Below, piece after piece: positions 58,508-64,000 of a DNA stretch of 64,000 bases; position 1 is the first letter of the stretch; every line of letters starts with the position of its first letter. Source of the stretch: Chloroflexota bacterium (GTDB lineage: Bacteria > Chloroflexota > Limnocylindria > P2-11E); assembly GCA_005881885.1 (NCBI GenBank), contig VBDX01000127.1, forward strand, positions 1 to 64,000, written 5' to 3'. The position numbers and the translations under genes are program-made. The notes beneath the pieces were generated by a model that was not told the DNA's origin, did not search any database, and saw nothing but the letters and a program-made list of their open reading frames with translations.

Positions 58508-59392
58508 TTAGGCCAAAGCGGCGTTCAGCCGAGCGAGCGTGCCGGCGACCCAATCGGCTCTTGCGCCGACCTCCGTGGGCCATGGCGTAAAGAACAAGCG
58601 GTCGGTGTCGTTCTCGATCTGCTGACGCACTTGCGCCCCTCGTTCGGTCGTGCGGAGCGCGTCAGACTCGACCAGGCCGTCTTTACGGAATCGCGCGACC
58701 GCCGCCCTGACGTCTTCCGGACGCTGATGCGGCATCAGGCCGATCAGCGCCGTTTCGTCAGCGGCCTTCCCACGCCAAATCGCCGTGAGGACCTCGGTCT
58801 GGGGACCCGTAAGTCCGGCCGCACGCCAGGCCGCCATGTGACAGTCGTCGCGCACCTGCCAGAGGCCGTAGACCGCAGCATCGAGCTGGGCGAATGACCC
58901 GGCGGGCGGGTCATCGCCGCGGTACGCGAATGCCCATGGCGTGTGTCTTCGCTCCCGCGGTTCTTCCGCCTTCGCCGCCGCGAGGAAGGCGCGATCGAGC
59001 AGTCGCGCGAGCTCGGAGAGCTCCTCTTGCGGCAACACGGCGAGCGTCGCGTAATGCGCGCGGGCCGCCTCATGCATCGCCTGTGCGAGACCGCGACCTT
59101 TGTCGGTGAGGTGCCAGCGCCCGTCGCGCTCCTCGACGAGGCCCGCGCCACGCGCCGCCGCGGCCTGCGGCAGCCAGCGATCCGGGATCGTCGAGTACGG
59201 GCTCACAAGATCCCCGGGCTCGGCGGTCGCGCCCTTCGGACCGCGATACGAGAGATTGATCGTCCACATGAACGCCGGCCGGTCGAGGCCGAGCTCCTCG
59301 ATCTTCTGGAGAGGAAAGGTCATCTTCGAGCGGCGCGTGTTCAGGAACTCCGGTAGCAGCGGTGGGATATTGGTGGGGAAGGGTGGCCTCAC
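58508..59392 (-). CDS. SCO6745-like winged-helix protein
   Basis: A 294-residue protein with two related all-helical/winged-helix halves. LYGLWQVRDDCHMAAWRAAG-type residues (VRDDCHMAAWRAAGLTGPQT), EVLTAIWRGKAADETALIGL and NDTDRLFFTPWPTE match the uncharacterised SCO6745 family of actinobacterial-type regulators. Its function is unknown. GTG 59392 has CACAAT 6 bases upstream. Confidence 0.8.
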   Translation of the reverse strand: MRPPFPTNIPPLLPEFLNTRRSKMTFPLQKIEELGLDRPAFMWTINLSYRGPKGATAEPGDLVSPYSTIPDRWLPQAAAARGAGLVEERDGRWHLTDKGRGLAQAMHEAARAHYATLAVLPQEELSELARLLDRAFLAAAKAEEPRERRHTPWAFAYRGDDPPAGSFAQLDAAVYGLWQVRDDCHMAAWRAAGLTGPQTEVLTAIWRGKAADETALIGLMPHQRPEDVRAAVARFRKDGLVESDALRTTERGAQVRQQIENDTDRLFFTPWPTEVGARADWVAGTLARLNAALA

Positions 59393-59398
59393 CCGATC

Positions 59399-59404
59399 AT
59401 TGTG
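59399..59404 (-). promoter_or_regulatory. -10-like CACAAT for the SCO6745-like gene
   Basis: It ends 6 bases before GTG 59392 with no Shine-Dalgarno sequence. Confidence 0.4.
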
Positions 59405-59410
59405 CGGCCC

Positions 59411-59779
59411 TCAGCGTGCGCTGCTCTGCTGCTCCCGCTCGGCGTCGTCGACGCAATACGGCGTTTCGGGTACGAGCTCGAGACGCTCTTCGGGAATGGG
59501 CTGGCCGCAAACGACGCAGCGTCCGTACTTGCCACGCTCGAGCCGCGCGAGGGCTTCATCGATGAGCGCGATCTTCGCCTCGAACATGTTTTGCCGCGCG
59601 ACGTCGAGCTCGCGCGCCTCGGTCTCGCTGGCGGCGTCGGCGGGATGCTGATCGACGAGCGCGATTTCCCCACCGCTGTCGCGCTGGGGGACCGCGAGGC
59701 GTTCGCGGATGCGCTCCACCGTTCCTTGGAGGTCCGCGCGCTCCCGCACCAGGCGCTCGCGCATCGCGTTGCGGTCCAC
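59411..59779 (-). CDS. TraR/DksA-type zinc-finger protein with one Cys replaced
   Basis: A 122-residue protein: a coiled-coil helical hairpin (about 1-80, with FEAKIALIDEALARLERGKYG) and a C-terminal zinc finger. The ligands are C88-x2-C91 and C109, but the fourth position is D112 (CVDD instead of CVxC). DksA-like proteins enter the RNA polymerase secondary channel. The Asp could still bind zinc or mark an altered finger. GGAGG lies 7 bases before GTG 59779. Confidence 0.9.
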   Translation of the reverse strand: MDRNAMRERLVRERADLQGTVERIRERLAVPQRDSGGEIALVDQHPADAASETEARELDVARQNMFEAKIALIDEALARLERGKYGRCVVCGQPIPEERLELVPETPYCVDDAEREQQSSAR

Positions 59780-59796
59780 TTCTCGCCTCCGTACGC

Positions 59797-59802
59797 CAGA
59801 AT
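59797..59802 (+). promoter_or_regulatory. -10-like CAGAAT for the rhodanese gene
   Basis: It ends 6 bases before GTG 59809, the same hexamer and spacing as at the thioesterase gene. Confidence 0.4.
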
Positions 59803-59808
59803 TGACCC

Positions 59809-60126
59809 GTGCTTCCCCCAGACGTCAGCAAGCGGCGTTCCGAGCTGCACCTTCTCGACGTGCGAGAGCAGGACGAATGGGACGCCGGCCACATCGATGG
59901 CGCGCAGCACATCCCGCTCGGCGAGCTCGGAGCTCGCGTCGGCGAGGTCCCGAAGGATCGTGTCGTCGTCGCGGTCTGCCGTAGCGGTTCGCGGAGCGAC
60001 CGCGCCGCGAAAGCCCTGCGGGCGAGCGGCTTCGAGGCCGAGAACCTCGACGGCGGCGTAGCCGCCTGGGCCCGCTCGGGCTTGCCGCTCGTCACCAGGT
60101 CCGGCGGCGCCGGTCGCGTGATCTAG
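59809..60126 (+). CDS. Single-domain rhodanese
   Basis: A 105-residue sulfurtransferase. LHLLDVREQDEWDAGHIDGA is the CDC25/rhodanese helix-strand start, and VVAVCRSGSRSDRAA contains the persulfide-forming Cys (residue 57). It moves sulfane sulfur in the cytoplasm. A second rhodanese domain is fused to a metallo-beta-lactamase two genes downstream (61158), suggesting shared sulfide or persulfide handling. Confidence 0.93.
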   Translation: MLPPDVSKRRSELHLLDVREQDEWDAGHIDGAQHIPLGELGARVGEVPKDRVVVAVCRSGSRSDRAAKALRASGFEAENLDGGVAAWARSGLPLVTRSGGAGRVI

Positions 60127-60130
60127 CCGG

Positions 60131-60136
60131 TACCCT
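60131..60136 (+). promoter_or_regulatory. -10-like TACCCT for the VIT1-type gene
   Basis: It ends 7 bases before ATG 60144 with no Shine-Dalgarno sequence. Confidence 0.35.
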
Positions 60137-60143
60137 CGAAGCG

Positions 60144-60917
60144 ATGGCGGAACGCGCGACGCCGGCCACGGACTATCTCAGCAAGCGGTGGCTCGCCGAG
60201 CACCTGACCGACGAGCGCCGGTCCGCCGATCTTTTGAGCGAGGTCCGCGAGGCGATCTTCGGCGCGCAGGACGGCGTGACCAGCATCCTCACCGTGGTCA
60301 TCACCGTCGCGACGGCGACGAGCCAGCAATACGCGGTGCTCGTCGCTGGCATCGCGGCGGCGCTCGCCGAGGTCATCTCCATGGGAGCGGGCGAATACAT
60401 GAGCTCGAGGAGCCAGCGCGAGATCTTCCTCGCGCAGATCGAGAAGGAGCGCCAAGAGGTCGCCGATCGTCCCGGCGAGTCCGAAGCGGAGGTCGCGTAC
60501 ATGCTCGAGCAGGAGGGTCTGCCCGAGGCCACCGCGAAACGTGTCGCGGCGGAGATCGCGCGGGAGCCCAACGTGCTTCTCAAGACGATGGTCGAAAAGG
60601 AGCTCGGGATCACAGTAGAGGAGGGCCACAGCCCGCTCCAAGGGGCGCTGGTCCTCGCGTTCACGTTCGCGCTCGCCTCGCTCGTGCCGATCTCGCCGTT
60701 CTTCTTCTTCCCGGTGGCGACGGCGCTGGCGATCGCGGTGATCTTGTCGGCCGTCGTCATGTTCTTCCTCGGGGTCGCGAAGTCGAGGCTGACGGGGCGC
60801 AATCCGGTGCGGTCGGGGCTCGAGATCGTTGGGCTGGTGCTCGCGGCGACGGTGGGGGGATGGATCTTTGGCACCCTGCTGCCCCACGCGCTCGGCCTTG
60901 CGGGCGTAGGGGTCTGA
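60144..60917 (+). CDS. VIT1/CCC1-family iron/manganese transporter
   Basis: A 257-residue membrane protein. The first helix segment EAIFGAQDGVTSILTVVITVA and SMGAGEYMSSRSQREIF are the Fe/Mn-binding marks of VIT1/CCC1 proteins. A helical cytosolic domain (about 95-150, MLEQEGLPEATAKRVAAEIA) follows, then three more helices. It would export or store ferrous or manganous ions. It starts 17 bases after the rhodanese stop. Confidence 0.92.
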   Translation: MAERATPATDYLSKRWLAEHLTDERRSADLLSEVREAIFGAQDGVTSILTVVITVATATSQQYAVLVAGIAAALAEVISMGAGEYMSSRSQREIFLAQIEKERQEVADRPGESEAEVAYMLEQEGLPEATAKRVAAEIAREPNVLLKTMVEKELGITVEEGHSPLQGALVLAFTFALASLVPISPFFFFPVATALAIAVILSAVVMFFLGVAKSRLTGRNPVRSGLEIVGLVLAATVGGWIFGTLLPHALGLAGVGV

Positions 60918-60949
60918 CGCGCGGCACGACGCTTGCCGCGCAGCGTGGC

Positions 60950-61123
60950 ATGGATAAAGAGAAGCCTCGTCCCGAGGATTCCCCAGAGCAAGCTCAGGCC
61001 AAAAGCAAGAGTGTCGATGAGCGCATCCCACCGGTGATCGCGCCGAAGGACGGCCTGCCCGGGCCCGGCGAGCAGGTGCTCGAGCAGGAAGCGAAGGCGA
61101 CTCGGCAGCCGCAGCGCCCGTAG
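60950..61123 (+). CDS. Small charged hypothetical protein
   Basis: A 57-residue, highly charged, proline-rich and probably disordered protein: KPRPEDSPEQAQAKSKSVDE, then IPPVIAPKDGLPGPGEQVLE. It lies between the VIT1-type gene and the MBL-rhodanese gene on the same strand. No family is recognised. Codon bias is like its neighbours, but the Shine-Dalgarno sequence is weak. Confidence 0.5.
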   Translation: MDKEKPRPEDSPEQAQAKSKSVDERIPPVIAPKDGLPGPGEQVLEQEAKATRQPQRP

Positions 61124-61157
61124 CACCGTCCGAGCGAGCAGGCACAATGCGACGGCG

Positions 61158-62510
61158 GTGCTGATCGAACAGTTCTTCGATCCCGGCCTCGGTCATGCGA
61201 GCTACCTCGTCGCGGACCCGGATGCCGGGGTCGCCTTTCTTGTCGATCCGGACCGTCACATCGACGCCTACCTGGACGCCGCCTCGCGGCTGGGCGTGCT
61301 CATTACCGACTCGTTTGAGACGCACGTCCACAACGACTACGTTTCGGGCTCGCGCGCTCTCGCCGAGCTCCGTCCCATCGCGGTGCATGCCGGCACGTCG
61401 GCGGAGATCGCTTACCCGCACTCCGGACACGCGGACGGCGACGTGATCCGGGTCGGGGAGCTCGCCGTCCGCTGCATCGCGACTCCAGGCCATACGCCGG
61501 AGCACGTCGCATATCTCGTCGCCGATCGGCGGCGGTCGGACGATCCGCAATACCTGTTCTCAGGCGGCGCACTCCTCGTCGGCAGCATCGCGCGTGTCGA
61601 CCTCCTTGGACCGGACATCGGGGGAAAGCTGGCGCGCTCCGCATACGAGACGCTGCGCCAGCGCGTACTTCCGCTGGCCGATTACGTCGCGGTTTTCCCG
61701 ACGCACGGCGGCGGAAGCGCCTGCGCGGCGGAGGTGGCGGGATCGCGCTGGACGACGCTCGGATTCGAACGTCTCCACAACCACATCGCTCGCGCCGCGA
61801 CCGGAGACTTCGAATCTTTTCGCGCGGCCATCGCCGAAGGCCTCCCGGTCGCGCCGGCCTACTACCCACACGTCCGCACGATGAACGCGAAAGGCGCCGA
61901 GCTCTCCTCACGCTCGCCGCTGCCACTCCTTCGCGAGCCCGCCCGCGGCGCTGCGCTCATCGACCCGCGGCCACCTCATCTCTTCGGCGCGGGGCATCGT
62001 CGGGAGGCGCTGAACGTGGTCGGCAACGATTCCTTCGCGGTCCGGGTCGGCGCGATCGTTCCGTTCGGCACGCCAGTCGTCATCCTCACGCTCGATGCCG
62101 AGCAGGCGCAGAGACTCCGCGCGCAGCTCGCGGTGATCGGCTTCGACGACGTGCGTGGGTATCTCTCGCCTGAGCCATCCGTCGGCGACGAGCCTCTGCG
62201 GATCGAGCAGCTCGACGCTCGGGCTGCCGCGAGTCGGGCGAGCGACGGAGCGGTCCTCCTCGACGTCCGCGAAGAGTCCGAGTGGGTCGCGGGCCATGCT
62301 CCGGGAGCGATCCACATCCCGTACGAGCACCTTCGTGATCGAGCGCGCGAGATCCCGAGCGGCAGGCTGGTCGTGACCTACTGCGCCGGCGGGATCCGTT
62401 CGAGCCTCGCCGCGAGCGTCCTCGAAGCGGCCGGTCGCGACGTCGCCAACATGCGCGGAGGCTTCACCGCGTGGCGTAACGCGGGGCTTCCGGTATCGCG
62501 GGAGACATAG
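61158..62510 (+). CDS. Metallo-beta-lactamase/rhodanese fusion (persulfide dioxygenase-like)
   Basis: A 450-residue two-domain enzyme. Residues 1-230 are an ETHE1-like MBL domain with ETHVHNDYVSGS (H56, H58, D60), TPGHTPEHVAY and FPTHGGGSACA. The C-terminal rhodanese domain (about 360-450) has LLDVREESEWVAGHAPGAI and VVTYCAGGIRSS with the active Cys near residue 409. A degenerate rhodanese-like middle domain (about 250-345) lacks the Cys. It oxidises glutathione- or other thiol-bound persulfide to sulfite. GTG 61158 is the only start that keeps the first strand. Confidence 0.92.
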   Translation: MLIEQFFDPGLGHASYLVADPDAGVAFLVDPDRHIDAYLDAASRLGVLITDSFETHVHNDYVSGSRALAELRPIAVHAGTSAEIAYPHSGHADGDVIRVGELAVRCIATPGHTPEHVAYLVADRRRSDDPQYLFSGGALLVGSIARVDLLGPDIGGKLARSAYETLRQRVLPLADYVAVFPTHGGGSACAAEVAGSRWTTLGFERLHNHIARAATGDFESFRAAIAEGLPVAPAYYPHVRTMNAKGAELSSRSPLPLLREPARGAALIDPRPPHLFGAGHRREALNVVGNDSFAVRVGAIVPFGTPVVILTLDAEQAQRLRAQLAVIGFDDVRGYLSPEPSVGDEPLRIEQLDARAAASRASDGAVLLDVREESEWVAGHAPGAIHIPYEHLRDRAREIPSGRLVVTYCAGGIRSSLAASVLEAAGRDVANMRGGFTAWRNAGLPVSRET

Positions 62511-62525
62511 TCGAAGGCACGCGTC

Positions 62526-63839
62526 GTGCTCGGCCCCTGGAGGGTGGCCGATTCCCCCGTCCCTCCTTCGAGCGTGGTGTTGCCAGTCGAGACAGCGGTG
62601 GCACCGCAGAATGGTGTCGTGCGTATCGCCTTTATCGCCTCCGCGGTCCCGCGCCGGTGCGGGATCGCCACATTCACCGCTGATCTGATGGCGGCTGTAA
62701 AGACGGCCGACCCAGCGGTCCGTTGCATCGCTGCCGCGATCGACGAGCCGAATGCCGCGCGCGCCTATGGGCCGGAGGTTCGCTGGCGGATCAGGCAGGG
62801 TGACCGGGAGAGCTATCGGGGTGCCGCCCGCGCGATCAACGAGTCGTCGGCGGACGTCGTGAACCTTCAGCACGAATTCGGCATCTTTGGCGTCTGGCGC
62901 GATGGCATCTACGAGGACCATTGCGTGCCCCTGCTCGAGGAGCTGAACAAGCCGGTCATCACCACCTTGCACACGGTGTTGCCGAAGCCGGAACCGCAGA
63001 TCCGCGAGGTCGTGCGCCGCATCGCCGACCGGAGCACGACGATCGTCGTGATGGCCGAGACGGCCGCGCATCTGCTCGCGGACGTCTACGGCGTCGCGCA
63101 TCGCCCGGTGGTGATCCCGCATGGGATGCCGGCGATCGTGCCCCGCGGCCGTCATCAGCTGAAGCGGCAGCTGGGCATGGAGCATCGCGCGATCATTTCG
63201 ACCTTCGGCCTCGTCGACCCCCGCAAGGGCCTTGAGTACATGATCGAGGCGATGCCGGCGGTGATCGCCCGTCATCCAAACGTGCTCTACCTGATCGTTG
63301 GTCAGACCCACCCCGAGCTTCAGCGGAAGGAAGGCGAGCGCTATCGGAACGAGCTCGCTGCTCAGATCGACGCTTCGGGGATGGGGGATCACGTCCGCTT
63401 CGTGAACCAGTACCTCACACAGCGCGAGATCGTGGACTACCTTCTCGCGACCGATGTCTATGTCACTCCCTATCTCGACCTGAACCAGATCACAAGTGGC
63501 ACGCTCGCCTACGCGCTCGGCGCCGGAAAAGCGATCGTCTCGACCCGCTATCTCCATGCCGCCGAGGCGCTCGCGGATGGCCGCGGGCTGCTCGTCGACG
63601 TGCGCGACTCAGCCGGACTCGCGCACGCCGTGCTCGCGATCCTCGGAGACGGAACGCTGAAGGCGGAGCTCGAGCAGAGGGCGTACCAGTACGGCAAGGA
63701 GATGGCGTGGCCGAACGTGGGCCGTCGCGTCCTTGCTCTCACCCGCGAGGTGCTCGATGAGACGACGCATATGCCGAGTGGGGCGCCGCGGCCTGCTGAA
63801 GAACCCGTCGAGACCGAGGCTCCACTCCACAGCGCATGA
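62526..63839 (+). CDS. Family 4 glycosyltransferase
   Basis: A 437-residue GT-B enzyme. VVRIAFIASAVPRRCGIATF opens the N-domain, NLQHEFGIFGVWRDGIYEDH is the acceptor region, and the C-domain has FGLVDPRKGLEYMIEAMPAV and TPYLDLNQITSGTLAYALGAGKA (donor site with the E/Q motif). It probably transfers mannose to a cytoplasmic acceptor. The ~30-residue N-terminal tail is unusual; an internal GTG near 62613 is an alternative start. It overlaps the GH130 gene by four bases. Confidence 0.9.
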   Translation: MLGPWRVADSPVPPSSVVLPVETAVAPQNGVVRIAFIASAVPRRCGIATFTADLMAAVKTADPAVRCIAAAIDEPNAARAYGPEVRWRIRQGDRESYRGAARAINESSADVVNLQHEFGIFGVWRDGIYEDHCVPLLEELNKPVITTLHTVLPKPEPQIREVVRRIADRSTTIVVMAETAAHLLADVYGVAHRPVVIPHGMPAIVPRGRHQLKRQLGMEHRAIISTFGLVDPRKGLEYMIEAMPAVIARHPNVLYLIVGQTHPELQRKEGERYRNELAAQIDASGMGDHVRFVNQYLTQREIVDYLLATDVYVTPYLDLNQITSGTLAYALGAGKAIVSTRYLHAAEALADGRGLLVDVRDSAGLAHAVLAILGDGTLKAELEQRAYQYGKEMAWPNVGRRVLALTREVLDETTHMPSGAPRPAEEPVETEAPLHSA

Positions 63840-64000
63840 CGACCGCCCGCCTGGATCGCACCGCGCTTGGTCGGCGCCTCGAGCAGAACCCGCTGATAAC
63901 GGCGCGCGACGTAAAGCCATCGCAACCCGAGCTCGAGGTGGTCTCCGCCTTCAACGCCGGAACGGCGAAGCTCGACGGCGAGACCGTCCTCCTGCTTCGC
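63836..64000 (+). CDS. GH130 beta-mannoside phosphorylase, N-terminal part
   Basis: The first 55 residues of a gene that runs off the window: RTALGRRLEQNPLITARDVK, PSQPELEVVSAFNAGTAKLD and ETVLLLR. This matches the N-terminus of GH130 mannosyl-glucose or mannooligosaccharide phosphorylases. ATG 63836 overlaps the GT4 stop (ATGA), so the mannosyltransferase and phosphorylase are made together. Confidence 0.85.
   Translation, partial: MTTARLDRTALGRRLEQNPLITARDVKPSQPELEVVSAFNAGTAKLDGETVLLLR

Noticed and set aside
1-64000. CRISPR array, insertion sequence, phage or integron elements
   Set aside because: No regularly spaced repeats, transposase, integrase or attachment-site duplications were found.

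Overview
The window is 64 kb of GC-rich (roughly two thirds G+C), densely packed bacterial chromosome. It has about 73 genes, no gap over 300 bases, and no rRNA, tRNA, phage or insertion sequence that I could find. The mix of S/T/P-linker lipoproteins, a form II (CoxL-like) molybdenum hydroxylase, a TAXI-TRAP transporter, G1 peptidase, CDGSH protein and small two-helix membrane proteins suggests an uncultured soil or freshwater Chloroflexota (Limnocylindria/Ellin6529-like). An actinobacterium-like lineage is the alternative. This placement is an inference, since no marker gene is present.

Layout. 1-3.1 kb: end of an aromatic-acid locus (amidohydrolase, gentisate-type cupin dioxygenase, NMT1-type binding protein). 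3.1-9.1 kb: a GNAT enzyme and small membrane protein, a luciferase-like monooxygenase, a Rieske protein and a dipeptide-type ABC importer (binding protein, two permeases, no ATPase). 9.3-13.6 kb: exported cell-surface proteins (amidase, YceI, phosphodiester glycosidase), a VOC protein with a histone-like tail and a SnoaL-like protein. 13.8-18.5 kb: coxSLM-like Mo hydroxylase and a MoxR ATPase. 18.7-25 kb: secreted phosphoesterase, HxlR/DoxX pair, G1 glutamic peptidase, YHS protein, a gluzincin lipoprotein and small proteins. 25-28.6 kb: TAXI-TRAP operon. 28.7-37 kb: thioesterase, a dUTPase/dCTP-deaminase-type protein, alpha/beta hydrolase, CDGSH, three glycosyltransferase-type membrane or GT2 genes and hutU. 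37-46.2 kb: a divergent catabolic locus (dipeptide permeases, FbpA-like protein, MFS, C45 acyltransferase; then RpiR regulator, class III aminotransferase and a second family 5 binding protein). 46.2-52.1 kb: membrane proteins, YtcJ amidohydrolase, coiled-coil protein, Tag glycosylase, HAD and a SppA-like protease. 52.1-58.4 kb: operon of gamma carbonic anhydrase, hutH and a two-subunit Mo hydroxylase, divergent from DAHP synthase, then a response regulator. 58.5-64 kb: SCO6745-like protein, DksA-like protein, rhodanese, VIT1-type transporter, MBL-rhodanese fusion, GT4 and the start of a GH130 phosphorylase.

Themes. The cell appears to be a heterotroph that imports peptides and organic acids and uses histidine, aromatic or N-heterocyclic compounds through Mo hydroxylases. 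The most striking sequence-level pattern is regulatory. At least 17 genes carry a -10-like hexamer ending only 6-10 bases before the start codon, with no Shine-Dalgarno sequence, which indicates widespread leaderless transcription. Three genes (GT2, TRAP permease, hutH) appear to start at ATC, CTG and ATA respectively. Candidate new biology is greatest in the C45 acyltransferase/dipeptide-permease/aminotransferase locus and in the hutH-Mo hydroxylase operon.
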